DNA of 64,000 nucleotides from Phenylobacterium montanum (GTDB taxonomy: Bacteria; Pseudomonadota; Alphaproteobacteria; Caulobacterales; Caulobacteraceae): contig NZ_CP073078.1 in assembly GCF_018135625.1 (NCBI RefSeq), forward strand, positions 3,008,501 to 3,072,500, in the 5' to 3' direction. Shown piece after piece: positions 26,955-35,633 of this stretch (positions are counted from its first letter, which is position 1; each line of letters opens with the position of its first letter). The translations under genes and the position numbers were made by a program. Below the pieces are notes generated by a model. The model was given only the letters and a program-made list of their open reading frames with translations. It had not been told where the DNA came from and searched no databases.

Positions 26955-27350
26955 AATACGCCCTTTCCGGCGCAGGTCAAGCGTTGGACAGGAAGCGTTC
27001 AGCCTGCCGCGCCCCTTTCAACAGATCAAAACAAGCGTGGCTGAAGTCGAGCCTTCGATTGTCACCAAATCATGCTAGAAAATTGATCGCGGCGTTGCTC
27101 TAACAACGCCCAACGGGGTGATGGGAAAATAGGCTTTTCTGTGATTTCGGCGTGCGGAAGGTCACACCCGCGCCCAGCAGTCGGCTTTTGTGCTTCATTC
27201 GCCTGGCGCCCAAGCGACGGCCTCCTTGCCGGGGCTGATGCGCGCAACAGGCCATAGGTCAAGGACACGGGCCGGACCGGCGCCGGCCTGTCGAGCATAG
27301 GCGTGTCGGCCGCTCCCGGCCAACGGAACACACTCGAGCCTGGGGGCGGC
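26945..27350. other. Intergenic region between divergent gntR and the GH16 gene
   Basis: No reading frame here is supported as a gene. The first half is less GC-rich than average and probably holds both promoters. A hairpin with 7-bp arms, GGCGTTG and CAACGCC, lies at 27091-27110 around the loop CTCTAA. Its role, whether operator or attenuator for the glycanase, cannot be decided from the sequence. Confidence 0.5.
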
Positions 27351-29708
27351 ATGTCCTACTACAACTACTACGGCGCGCTGATGGCCCGGAGCGCCAACCC
27401 GGCCCATTATTTCTACACCAGCGCCGCGGACCAGACGCTCACCGGCGACGCCAGCGCCGACTACCTGGCCGATTCCTATGGCGGCGGCGCTCTGGTCGGC
27501 GGGACCGCCGACGACACCTTCAGCGTGGTGGACTCCAACGAGGTCGTGCGCGTGACGACCGCCGCCGCCGTCGACACCATCGTCTCGTGGACCAATTTCA
27601 TCGCCCCCACGAACATCGACGTGCTGGAGCTGAAGAAGGGCGGCAAGACCGGCGTCGCCAACGCCGCCGGCGACCTACTGATCAGCGGCGGGACCGACGA
27701 CACCCTGGTCGGCGGCGCGGGCGCCGACGTGATGGTCGATGCGGGCTTTGGCTCCGACTATTTCCAGATCCGCGGCAACGGCGGCTACGACGTCATCTAC
27801 GGCTTCGCCGCCTCGGGCGCAGGCCACGACTTCATCCAGTTGGCCGCCGGGACCTATACGAGCTTCGCCCAGGTCCAGGCGCATCTGACCCAGCAGGGCT
27901 CGGACGTGCTCCTGACCCTGTCCTCGACCTCGGCGGTGCTGATCCGCGGGGCCACGGTCGCGGCCCTGACCGCCGCCGACTTCGCCTTCAACCTCGACCT
28001 GCACGGCGCCCTTCCGGTGTTCGACGCCGAGTTCGACAGCCTCAGCCTCTACAACCCGTCCACCGGCGTCGGCGTCTGGAAGACCAATTTCCAGTCGGGA
28101 ATCCAGAGCGGCCCCAACGCCTATACCAGCCGCACCCTGACGTCCGGGGCCGAGCAGGAGATCTATGTCGACCCGTCCTTCGCCGGGACCGGGAGCGCGC
28201 CCCTGGGGCTGAACCCGTTCTCGGTCGGCAACGGGGTCCTCACCATCACCGGCGCCAAGGCCCCGACGGCCGACGTACCGGCGCTGTCCGGCTACAAATA
28301 TGCCTCTGGCCTTTTGACCACCCAGAAGTCGTTCGCCCAGCTCTACGGCTATTTCGAAATGCGCGCCGAACTGCCGGCCGGCCAGGGGGTCTGGCCCGGC
28401 TTCTGGCTGCTCCCCACCAACGGCGCCTGGCCGCCCGAGGCCGACGTGGTCGAGCAGATCGGCGGGCCGGTGATCTTCAACACCGTCCACTACCCGAATT
28501 CCTCCGGAACCGCCGTGCAGAGCGTGTTCCAGACCTACCTGCCGACCAATACGACGGGGTTCCACACCTATGGCATGCTGTGGACCGCCTCGACGCTGAG
28601 CTGGTACGTCGACGGGGTCGAGGTGGCCAGCATGGCCACGCCGGCCGACATGAACACGCCCATGTATATGCTGGTGAACCTGGCCCTGGGCGGCAATTTC
28701 CCTGGCCAGGTGCCGTCCAGCTTCACCTCGGCGCAGATGCAGGTCGATTATATCCGCGCCTACACCCTGCAGGACCTGGGCCTGGCCAGCGGAACCGACG
28801 CGGCGATCCACATCGCCGGCGGGGCGGGGAACGACACCTACTATGTGCACAATTCCGGCGACACGATCAGCGTCGCGGCGGGTACGTCCAACGAGAGCGT
28901 GGTCGCGGTGGTCAGCTACGCCCTGCCGGCCAACATCCAGCACCTGACCGTCCAGGGCTCCGGCCTGACCGGGACCGGCAACGGGCTGAACGACACCCTG
29001 ACCAGCCTCGGCGGCCCCAACACCCTGGTCGGCGGCTCCGGGACCGACACCTTCTATGTCAACAATGTCGGCGACAAGGTGGTCGAGCCGGCCGGCCATG
29101 CCGGCGACATCATCATCTCCAGCGTCAGCTACGGCCTCGGCGGCGACCAGCATGTGCTCAGGCTGTCCGGCGCCGGCCTGACCGCTACGGCGAACGCCGC
29201 CGGCGGCAGTTATCTGTCGGCCATGGCCAGCGACGACAAGCTGATCGGCTCGGCGGCGGGGGGCGACACCTTCACGGTCTGCTTCTCCAACGACTTGGTG
29301 CAGGTCGCCGCCGGAACCCCGGGCGATGTGATCCTGGCCTATGCCAGCTACACCCTGCCGGCCAACGTCGACGCCCTGACCGCAGCCGGCGGCGGGAATT
29401 ACGTCCTGACCGGCAATGGCGCCAGCGACATACTGACCGCCGGCAAGGGCGCCGACACCCTGACCGGCGGCGGCGGGAACGTGACCTTCGTCGTCGCCCC
29501 GGGCGACCACCTGGAGACCATCACCGACTTCGGCGCCCATGGGGTCCACGACCAGATCGACGTCTCCGCCTACCAGGCCGCCGGGATCACCTGGCATCTG
29601 GTCCAGCACGGGACCGCGACCTGGATCGACTTCGCCAACGGCGACATCACCGAACTGGCCGGCGTCGCGCCCTCAAGCCTGACGCTGAGCGGTCACGACC
29701 TGATCTGA
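27351..29708 (+). CDS. Family 16 glycoside hydrolase with haemolysin-type calcium-binding repeats
   Basis: A 785-residue secreted glycanase. Residues 25-200 and 480-770 hold degenerate RTX-like repeats (DTFSVVDSNEVVRV, DTLVGGAGADVMVD, NTLVGGSGTDTFYVNN, DTLTGGGGNVTF). The central GH16 beta-jellyroll (about 210-475) has YFEMRAELPAGQGVWPGFWL and the catalytic motif with Glu363, Asp365 and Glu368 in PPEADVVEQIGG. There is no N-terminal signal peptide, which together with the repeats suggests type I secretion, as in rhizobial ExsH. No ABC exporter lies nearby. The polymer cut is unknown. The ATG at 27351 (MSYYNYYG) is chosen over a GTG at 27303. Confidence 0.9.
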   Translation: MSYYNYYGALMARSANPAHYFYTSAADQTLTGDASADYLADSYGGGALVGGTADDTFSVVDSNEVVRVTTAAAVDTIVSWTNFIAPTNIDVLELKKGGKTGVANAAGDLLISGGTDDTLVGGAGADVMVDAGFGSDYFQIRGNGGYDVIYGFAASGAGHDFIQLAAGTYTSFAQVQAHLTQQGSDVLLTLSSTSAVLIRGATVAALTAADFAFNLDLHGALPVFDAEFDSLSLYNPSTGVGVWKTNFQSGIQSGPNAYTSRTLTSGAEQEIYVDPSFAGTGSAPLGLNPFSVGNGVLTITGAKAPTADVPALSGYKYASGLLTTQKSFAQLYGYFEMRAELPAGQGVWPGFWLLPTNGAWPPEADVVEQIGGPVIFNTVHYPNSSGTAVQSVFQTYLPTNTTGFHTYGMLWTASTLSWYVDGVEVASMATPADMNTPMYMLVNLALGGNFPGQVPSSFTSAQMQVDYIRAYTLQDLGLASGTDAAIHIAGGAGNDTYYVHNSGDTISVAAGTSNESVVAVVSYALPANIQHLTVQGSGLTGTGNGLNDTLTSLGGPNTLVGGSGTDTFYVNNVGDKVVEPAGHAGDIIISSVSYGLGGDQHVLRLSGAGLTATANAAGGSYLSAMASDDKLIGSAAGGDTFTVCFSNDLVQVAAGTPGDVILAYASYTLPANVDALTAAGGGNYVLTGNGASDILTAGKGADTLTGGGGNVTFVVAPGDHLETITDFGAHGVHDQIDVSAYQAAGITWHLVQHGTATWIDFANGDITELAGVAPSSLTLSGHDLI

Positions 29709-29710
29709 AG

Positions 29711-29776
29711 CATCGCGCGGAAAAGTGGATGCCGGTTTTCCGCAAAAGCGATGCGACCTGAAACAACTAAAGCGGG
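29711..29776. repeat. Interspersed palindromic repeat, copy 1
   Basis: GCATCGC (29710-29716) pairs with GCGATGC (29748-29754), and the inner GCGGAAAA pairs with TTTTCCGC, giving one long hairpin. A near-identical copy starts at 34669. It lies between the convergent GH16 and ammonium transporter genes and may serve as a terminator for either. Confidence 0.88.
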
Positions 29777-29786
29777 CGACGGCGGG

Positions 29787-31085
29787 TCAGGGGTTATAGG
29801 CCCGCTCGCCGTGATAGCTCAGGTCCAGGCCGTCCTCGATCTCCTCGTCGCTGGCCCTGAGGCCGACGGCGAGCCGGGTCAGCCAGATCAGCGCGACGCT
29901 GGCCGCCGCCGACCAGGCCACCACGCTGGCCACGCCGACCACCTGGACCGCGAGTTGGCCGCCAAGATCATGCGCCTTGCCATAGCCGACGCCGCCCAGC
30001 GCCGGATGGGCCAGGATCGCGACCAGGATCGACCCGAGGATGCCGCCGACCCCATGGACGGCGAACACGTCGAGGGAATCGTCGATCTTCAGGTGATTGC
30101 GCACCAGCTCCACGGCGAAGAAGCACACCACCGCCCCCGCGACGCCCAGGCCCGCGGCGGCCGCGGGACCGACAAAGCCCGAGGCCGGGGTGATGGTCGC
30201 CAGGCCGGCGACGGCGCCGGTGACCATCCCGACCATGCTGGCCCGCTCGAACCGCCATTTCTCGAGCGCGGCCCAGGTGAGCCCGGCCGCCGAGGCGGAA
30301 AGATGCGTCGCCAGGATCGCGGCCGCGGCGGACCCGTTGGCGGCGAGCGCGCTGCCGCCGTTGAAACCGTACCAGCCGACCCACAGCATGCCGGCGCCGA
30401 TCAGGGTCATGCCGGGGCTGTGCGGCGGGTGCATTTCCTTGGGAAAGCCGCGGCGGCGGCCGAGCATCACGGCCATGACCAGGGCGGAGGCCCCGGCGGT
30501 GGCGTGGACCACCAGCCCGCCGGCGAAATCCATCACGCCGCGCTGGGCCAGCCAGCCGCCGCCCCAAACCCAGTGGGTCACCGGCGCGTAGACCAGGAGC
30601 AGCCAGAGGCCGCTGAACATCAGCACAGCCGCGAAACGGATGCGCTCCACATAGGCGCCGACGATCAGGCACGGGGTGATGACGGCGAAGGTCATCTGGA
30701 ACAGGGCATAGGCGCCCTCGGGCAGGCCCTGGACCACGCCGTCGCGCCTGACGCCGGCGAGGAACAGCCGCGAAGCGCCGCCGATCAGGCCGCCGTCGCC
30801 GTCGAAGGCCAGGCTGTAGCCGGCGGCGAACCATAGCAGCGAAGCGAGGCAGGCGATGGCCACGCAGTGGATCATCACCGACAGGGCGTTCTTGCCGCGC
30901 ACTAGGCCGGCATAGAACAGGGCCAGCCCCGGCAGGGTCATGAACAGGACCAGCGCGCTCGCGGCAAGCACCCAGGCGGCGTCGCCATGATCGGCGCCGG
31001 CCGATGCGGCCCATGCGCCCGACGGAACTGCAAGGCCAAGGGCCGCCGCGACGCCTGCGGCGGCGGGAACAGATCGAATGCGCAC
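29787..31085 (-). CDS. amtB: Ammonium transporter, Amt family
   Basis: An 11-span membrane channel for ammonium/ammonia, 432 residues with a cleavable signal peptide (ending GAWAASAG). Family signatures are present: MTLPGLALFYAGLVRGKNAL, a pore region with WVWGGGWLAQ, DFAGGLVVHATAGASALV, and the second pore His region in VFAVHGVGGILGS. The start is a GTG at 31085 with GGGGGAG upstream. No glnK gene is adjacent, unlike the usual glnK-amtB pair. I found no clear sigma-54 promoter in the 107 bp upstream. Confidence 0.95.
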   Translation of the reverse strand: MRIRSVPAAAGVAAALGLAVPSGAWAASAGADHGDAAWVLAASALVLFMTLPGLALFYAGLVRGKNALSVMIHCVAIACLASLLWFAAGYSLAFDGDGGLIGGASRLFLAGVRRDGVVQGLPEGAYALFQMTFAVITPCLIVGAYVERIRFAAVLMFSGLWLLLVYAPVTHWVWGGGWLAQRGVMDFAGGLVVHATAGASALVMAVMLGRRRGFPKEMHPPHSPGMTLIGAGMLWVGWYGFNGGSALAANGSAAAAILATHLSASAAGLTWAALEKWRFERASMVGMVTGAVAGLATITPASGFVGPAAAAGLGVAGAVVCFFAVELVRNHLKIDDSLDVFAVHGVGGILGSILVAILAHPALGGVGYGKAHDLGGQLAVQVVGVASVVAWSAAASVALIWLTRLAVGLRASDEEIEDGLDLSYHGERAYNP

Positions 31086-31192
31086 GCTGGACTCCCCCGA
31101 AATACGTGCGACTTTTTCCAGCAGATTGCCGTCAGATCAAGGCGTCGGGCGCCTAAAATCTGTGCGGCGAAGCAGGTCTTGGGTAGGCCGCC

Positions 31193-31753
31193 TTACTCCG
31201 CCGCCATCGACGGCTGCGCTGCGGGGACTTCGGCCAGGAAGCGCTCGATGGCCTGGGCTTCCCGCGCCAGGCGCTGCATCGGCGCGGGCGCGTCCTCGGG
31301 GCTGTCGGCCACCAGGGCCATCAGCTCGCGGGCCATGGCGCGCAGCCGCGGGGCGGCCGTGATCAGCCGGGCCTGCAGCTCGATCTTGCGCGGGTCGCGG
31401 TCGTATTCGGCGCCGGGCACGCGCCAGCCGCCCCAGTCCGTGGAGTCCGTCACCACGACCGGAAAGCTGCCCGGGAAGGGATGATGGCCGCAGTCCTCGG
31501 GCGCCTGCCACTTGTTGCGCGCGCGCAGGAGCCGCCAGGCCGGCCCGCCGTCCGGCGCGCTCTCCAGTTCGCCCTTGTCCTCGGCCTGAAGCTCGTTGGC
31601 CTGGAAGTCTCGCCCCAGGCCCACGTCGTAGAGAATCCGCACCGGCTCCTCGAAGCCCTTGGCCCAGATGGGCACCAGTTTTTCGATGACGGCCCAGGTG
31701 CCGACGGTCTCGACCCAGACCTTCTGGTTTCGGTGGAAATGGGCTTTGGCCAT
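31193..31753 (-). CDS. Conserved hypothetical protein, 186 aa
   Basis: I do not recognise this protein. It is soluble, begins MAKAHFHRNQKVWVETVG, and has a first half rich in Trp and Gly with beta-strand character (VPIWAKGFEEPVRILYDVG), a middle segment with HHPFPGSFPVVVTDSTDWGG, and a helical C-terminal third. No catalytic pattern or signal peptide is visible. It is divergent from the acyl-CoA dehydrogenase operon across 141 bp and could share its regulation. Codon use is normal for the window. Confidence 0.72.
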   Translation of the reverse strand: MAKAHFHRNQKVWVETVGTWAVIEKLVPIWAKGFEEPVRILYDVGLGRDFQANELQAEDKGELESAPDGGPAWRLLRARNKWQAPEDCGHHPFPGSFPVVVTDSTDWGGWRVPGAEYDRDPRKIELQARLITAAPRLRAMARELMALVADSPEDAPAPMQRLAREAQAIERFLAEVPAAQPSMAAE

Positions 31754-31802
31754 GGTCGCTCGCGTTCGGCTTGCGGAATCCTTTGAGACTGAACGAAAAA
31801 CC

Positions 31803-31817
31803 TTGACGCGAGGTCAA
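31803..31817. promoter_or_regulatory. Small palindrome in the divergent promoter region before the acyl-CoA dehydrogenase operon
   Basis: TTGAC and GTCAA form 5-bp arms around GCGAG. The site lies 78 bp before the acyl-CoA dehydrogenase start and 50 bp before the divergent gene. It could be an operator, but its short arms make chance likely. Confidence 0.25.
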
Positions 31818-31894
31818 TCTTTCAAGCCCGCGAAAGCCGAGTATCTTCGCACCCCGACGGACCGCACAGGCGGCCACGGCGGGAGGCGCCCGAG

Positions 31895-33010
31895 ATGAAT
31901 TTCGATTACACCGACGACCAGAAGTTCCTGAAGTCCGAGGCGCGCAAGTTCCTCGAGGCGCGCTGCCCGCCGACCGCCGTGCGGGCCGTGCTGGACGATC
32001 CGTCCAAGGGCTACGACGCCGCCCTTTGGGCCGGCGTGGCCGAGCAGGGCTGGATGGGCGCGGCCATCCCCGAGGAGTACGGCGGCCTGGGCCTCGGCCG
32101 GATCGAGCTCTGCGCCATCGCCGAGGAGTTGGGCCGGGTCTGCGCTCCGATCCCCTTCGCCTCCACCGTCTATTTCTTCGCCGAGGCCCTGATGCTGGCC
32201 GGCAGCGACGCCCAGAAGTCGGGCTTCCTGCCCAAGATCGCCGAGGGCCACGAGATCGGCTGCTTCGCCACCTCGGAGGGGCCCGGCGCCCTCTCCCCGT
32301 CTACCCTGCAGGCGCGGGTCGAAGGCGGCAAGCTCTACGGGACCAAGCTGCCGGTCACCGACGGCGACATCGCCGACAACGCCATCGTGCTGGCCAAGGA
32401 GAATGGCCAGGCGAGCCTGTTCGTCGTCAACCTGAAGGGCGCGGGTGTCGCTCGCGAGACCCTGAAGACCCTGGACCCCACCCGCGGGGCGGCCAAGCTG
32501 ACCTTCGACGGCGCCCTGGCCGACCGGCTGGGCGCGCCTGGCGAGGGCTTTGCGCTTGCTGAGGCCGTGCTCGACCGCGCCGCCGTGCTGCTGGCCTTCG
32601 AACAGCTGGGCGGGGCCGACAGGTGCCTGGAAATGGCCAAGGCCTACGCCCTGGAGCGTTACGCCTTCGGCCGGGTGATCGCCTCCTACCAGGCGATCAA
32701 GCACAAGCTGGCCGACATCTACGTCAAGAACGAGCTGGCCCGCTCCAACGCCTATTTCGGCGCCTGGGCGCTGAACGCGGGCGCCGCCGAGCTGCCGATC
32801 GCCGCCGCCGCCGCCCGGGTGGCCGGCTCCGAGGCCTTCTGGTTCGCGTCCAAGGAGAACATCCAGACCCACGGCGGCATGGGCTTCACCTGGGACGTGG
32901 ACTGTCACCTTTACTACCGGCGCTCGCGCCAGCTGTCCCTGGTCGCGGGCGCCCCCCGCGTCTGGAAGGAGCGGCTGGTCAGCCAGCTCGAACGCAAGAA
33001 CGCAGCCTGA
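31895..33010 (+). CDS. Acyl-CoA dehydrogenase family protein (small partner)
   Basis: A 371-residue FAD enzyme of the acyl-CoA dehydrogenase fold. The N-terminal helical domain has EYGGLGLGRIELCAIAEELG, the central barrel is less conserved, and the C-terminal domain has YAFGRVIASYQAIKHKLAD and NIQTHGGMGFTWDVDCH. It is the first of two adjacent dehydrogenases, 19 bp apart, followed by an overlapping thioesterase. This resembles the paired pimeloyl-CoA-type dehydrogenases, where two unlike subunits act together. The substrate is not determined. Confidence 0.88.
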   Translation: MNFDYTDDQKFLKSEARKFLEARCPPTAVRAVLDDPSKGYDAALWAGVAEQGWMGAAIPEEYGGLGLGRIELCAIAEELGRVCAPIPFASTVYFFAEALMLAGSDAQKSGFLPKIAEGHEIGCFATSEGPGALSPSTLQARVEGGKLYGTKLPVTDGDIADNAIVLAKENGQASLFVVNLKGAGVARETLKTLDPTRGAAKLTFDGALADRLGAPGEGFALAEAVLDRAAVLLAFEQLGGADRCLEMAKAYALERYAFGRVIASYQAIKHKLADIYVKNELARSNAYFGAWALNAGAAELPIAAAAARVAGSEAFWFASKENIQTHGGMGFTWDVDCHLYYRRSRQLSLVAGAPRVWKERLVSQLERKNAA

Positions 33011-33029
33011 GCCCGCAAGGAACACAGTC

Positions 33030-34250
33030 ATGGACTTCAACGATTCCCCCGAAGAAGCCGCCTTCCGCGCCCAGGCCCGCGCCTGGCTGGAGGCCAACGC
33101 CCCGCCCGCCAAGCCGCCCCGCGGCGCGCCCCAGCGCCACGCCGACCTGATGGCCGAGGCCAAGGCCTGGCAGGCCAAGAAGGCCGCCGCCGGCTACGCC
33201 CAGATCACCTGGCCCAAGGAATGGGGCGGCGGCGGCGGCACGCCCATGCAGCAGGTGATCTTCGGCCAGGAAGAGGCCAAGTTCGGCATCTCCTACGGCT
33301 TCTTCCAGATCGGCCTTGGCATGTGCGTGCCGACGGTGATGGCGTTTTCCGACGACGCGACCAAGCAGCGCTTCGTCGGCCCCGCCGTGCGCGGCGAGGA
33401 GATCTGGTGCCAGCTGTTCAGCGAGCCCGCCGGCGGCTCCGACGTGGCGGGCCTTCGCACGCGCGCCGTGCGGGATGGCGATGAATGGGTGATCAACGGC
33501 CAGAAGGTCTGGACCTCGGGCGCGCACTATTCCGATTTCGGCATCGTCCTTGTACGAACCAACCCGGATGCGCCCAAGCACAAGGGCCTGACCATGTTCT
33601 GGCTGGACATGAAGTCGCCGGGCGTCGAGGTCCGCCCGATCCACCAGATGTCGGGCGCCTCGGATTTCAACGAGGTCTATTTCACCGATGTGCGGATCAA
33701 GGACAGCCAGCGCCTGGGCGCGGTCGACGACGGCTGGAAGGTGGCCCTGGTCACCCTGATGAACGAGCGGCTGGCCGTCGGCGGCTCGACCGGGCCCAAC
33801 TATGGCGAAATCCTGGGCCTCGCCCGCTCGCTGCAGACCGAGGCCGGCCCGGCCCTGGCCGACCAGGCCTTCCGCGAGAAGCTGGCCGACTGGTACGTGC
33901 AGTCCGAGGGACTGAAATATACCCGCTTCCGCACCATGACCGCCCTCTCCCGCGGCCAGACCCCGGGGCCGGAAAGCTCGATCGGCAAGATCATCTCCGC
34001 CAACCAGCTGCAGGACCTGTCCAACGCGGCGGTCGAGCTGCAGGACCAGTATGGGATCATCAGCGATCCGGAGCTGTCCCCGATGGAAGCGGCGTTCCAG
34101 GGCTCGCTGATGTGGGCGCCGGGCCTTCGCATCGCTGGCGGCACCGACGAGATCCTCAAGAACATCATCGCCGAACGGGTCCTGGGCCTGCCCGGCGACA
34201 TCCGCGTCGACAAGGACGTGGCCTTCAAGGACGCGCCGGTGGGCCGATGA
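33030..34250 (+). CDS. Acyl-CoA dehydrogenase family protein (large partner)
   Basis: A 406-residue flavoprotein. CQLFSEPAGGSDVAGLRTRA is the FAD and substrate signature, followed by WVINGQKVWTSGAHYSDFG. The C-terminal GGTDEILKNIIAERVLGLP is typical of longer acyl-CoA dehydrogenases. It is coupled downstream to a PaaI-type thioesterase by an ATGA overlap. The three genes probably oxidise and then release one CoA thioester, perhaps a dicarboxylic or branched acyl-CoA; this is inference from context only. Confidence 0.92.
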   Translation: MDFNDSPEEAAFRAQARAWLEANAPPAKPPRGAPQRHADLMAEAKAWQAKKAAAGYAQITWPKEWGGGGGTPMQQVIFGQEEAKFGISYGFFQIGLGMCVPTVMAFSDDATKQRFVGPAVRGEEIWCQLFSEPAGGSDVAGLRTRAVRDGDEWVINGQKVWTSGAHYSDFGIVLVRTNPDAPKHKGLTMFWLDMKSPGVEVRPIHQMSGASDFNEVYFTDVRIKDSQRLGAVDDGWKVALVTLMNERLAVGGSTGPNYGEILGLARSLQTEAGPALADQAFREKLADWYVQSEGLKYTRFRTMTALSRGQTPGPESSIGKIISANQLQDLSNAAVELQDQYGIISDPELSPMEAAFQGSLMWAPGLRIAGGTDEILKNIIAERVLGLPGDIRVDKDVAFKDAPVGR

Positions 34251-34666
34251 GCGACGCCCTCGCCCCGACGCTTCAGTCTACCCTCGGCCAGGTCCGCGTC
34301 ATCGACTGGGCGGACGGCCGGGCGCGCATCGAGTACGAGGTCGGCCTGCAGATGTGCCATTCCGGCGGCGTCGCCCAGGGCGGCTTCGTCTGCGGCTGGA
34401 TCGACGCGGCCATGGCCCACGCCTCGCTGTCGATCTTTCCCGAGATGACGCCCATGTCGCTGGAGCTCAAGGTCAGCTACTTCGCCCCCGCCCGACCCGG
34501 CCGGGTGGTCGCCGAGGGCTGGATCGAGCGCCGCGGCCGCACCACCTGCTTCGCCGAAGGGCGGCTCTTGGATACGGCCGGCCACGTCCTGGCCAAGGCC
34601 AGCTCGACCATCCGCCTGATCCCGCGCGAGGTGGTCGAGGCGGCGGCGGCCAAGGCTCAGGCTTAG
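34247..34666 (+). CDS. PaaI-type hotdog-fold acyl-CoA thioesterase
   Basis: A 139-residue hotdog-fold protein. The central helix and turn HSGGVAQGGFVCGWIDAAMA carries the conserved Gly-Gly and an acidic catalytic Asp, and TPMSLELKVSYFAPARPG is the matching strand pair. Enzymes of this group cut acyl-CoA thioesters. The ATG at 34247 overlaps the stop of the acyl-CoA dehydrogenase gene. A palindromic repeat and a hairpin follow the stop. Confidence 0.9.
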   Translation: MSDALAPTLQSTLGQVRVIDWADGRARIEYEVGLQMCHSGGVAQGGFVCGWIDAAMAHASLSIFPEMTPMSLELKVSYFAPARPGRVVAEGWIERRGRTTCFAEGRLLDTAGHVLAKASSTIRLIPREVVEAAAAKAQA

Positions 34667-34668
34667 AC

Positions 34669-34754
34669 CATCGCGCGGAAAAGTGGACGCCGATTTCCGC
34701 AAAAGCGATGCGACATCAAACAAATAGAGCGACGCACGCGATTCCCAAATCGCG
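34669..34754. repeat. Interspersed palindromic repeat, copy 2, followed by a hairpin
   Basis: The element at 34669-34731 matches the repeat at 29711 over nearly all its length, with a few substitutions. Directly after it, CGCGATT (34737-34743) and AATCGCG (34748-34754) form a 7-bp stem with a CCCA loop. Both lie between the convergent thioesterase and UrcA genes. Confidence 0.85.
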
Positions 34755-34808
34755 CACGCCGCTCCTGGCCCCAGGCGCCGTCGGGCCGCAGCCCGCCGGC
34801 GCCACCGA

Positions 34809-35333
34809 TCAGTTGGAGGCCAGCACTTCGGGCTTTGCCACGCGCGACGACAGCTGCTGGCGCTGGGCGTTGGCGTTGTCGGTCGCAGCGCTGACGCACT
34901 CGGCGAAATCGATCGCATCGGTGCTGGCCGCCTTGCAGACCTTCTGGGCGGCGGCGCGGATTTCGCGATCGACCTCGGCCGGCGACTTGCCGGCGACGCT
35001 GACCCTGACCAGGTCCGCGCCGGAAGTGGCGGCGTCCACCCGACCCACCGGCGCCTGGCGGGCGTGGATATAGGCGTAGAACTGGTTCTTGGCGTCGAGC
35101 AGGGTCTCGTAATAGCAGTCGCCGCCCGCCGAGCCGCCGCACACCTTGGAGGCGGCCGCAGCGATCTCGTCGTTGATCTGTACGTCGGACTTGCCGTCGA
35201 GCGCGATGCGCACCACGGGGGAGATGTCGCGGGCGACGCTGACGGTCTGGGCGGCGGCGGTCTGGGCGCCGGCAGGCGCGGCGATCATCGCGGAGACTGC
35301 CACCAGCGCGGCGATGGCCATCGGGTTACGCAA
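34809..35333 (-). CDS. Secreted UrcA-family protein with two tandem modules
   Basis: A 174-residue exported protein with a signal peptide (residues 1-23, ending PAGAQT). UrcA-family proteins are small secreted proteins of unknown role. This one seems to contain the module twice: VRIALDGKSDVQINDEIAAA then KVC (Cys65) and Cys73, and VRVSVAGKSPAEVDREIRAA then KVC (Cys133) and Cys146. Each pair could form a disulfide. The upstream region is AT-rich and is shared with the divergent hemerythrin gene. Confidence 0.82.
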   Translation of the reverse strand: MRNPMAIAALVAVSAMIAAPAGAQTAAAQTVSVARDISPVVRIALDGKSDVQINDEIAAAASKVCGGSAGGDCYYETLLDAKNQFYAYIHARQAPVGRVDAATSGADLVRVSVAGKSPAEVDREIRAAAQKVCKAASTDAIDFAECVSAATDNANAQRQQLSSRVAKPEVLASN

Positions 35334-35633
35334 AGTCGAACTCCTCGGATTGGCTGAATTAGCTCTCTTCGGATCAAGGATCCCTGGAGCGATACATCCT
35401 CGATCATCTTTAAACTATGGTGGTATTTCGTGCTGAATCGGCGTCAACCAATGGAATAACCGAGGTATTGGAATCCAATTCCCAATATAACGGTGATATT
35501 TGCACAAGACTCGATTTGAAATTGAAAGCCATTCTCAAACAACTCGTTGATTTACATCAATTATCCTGAGATCCTTTTACGCTTTCGGTAAGGTATCGGC
35601 TCCATGGTCCCCTAAACATATGGAGACCCGCCA
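35334..35633. other. AT-rich intergenic region between divergent urcA-like and hemerythrin genes
   Basis: The stretch 35400-35580 is the most AT-rich in the window. It holds no supported gene. Its most notable content is a perfect FNR/FixK box at 35547-35560, listed separately. The promoter of the UrcA gene should lie in the left part, but I cannot place its boxes with confidence. Confidence 0.6.
35547..35560 (+). promoter_or_regulatory. Perfect FNR/FixK binding site before the hemerythrin gene
   Basis: TTGATTTACATCAA matches the consensus TTGAT-N4-ATCAA at all ten fixed positions. Its centre is about 80 bp before the hemerythrin ATG. At the usual class II spacing of 41.5 bp, transcription would begin near 35595, leaving a leader of about 39 nt. 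This points to induction under low oxygen. Confidence 0.75.

Noticed and set aside
27675-29609. A 644-codon minus-strand frame opposite the GH16 gene
   Set aside because: Shadow of the repeat-rich GH16 coding region. It has no ribosome site and no recognisable domain.
31086-31192. Sigma-54 promoter before the ammonium transporter
   Set aside because: No GG-N10-GC pair with acceptable flanks was found on the correct strand.
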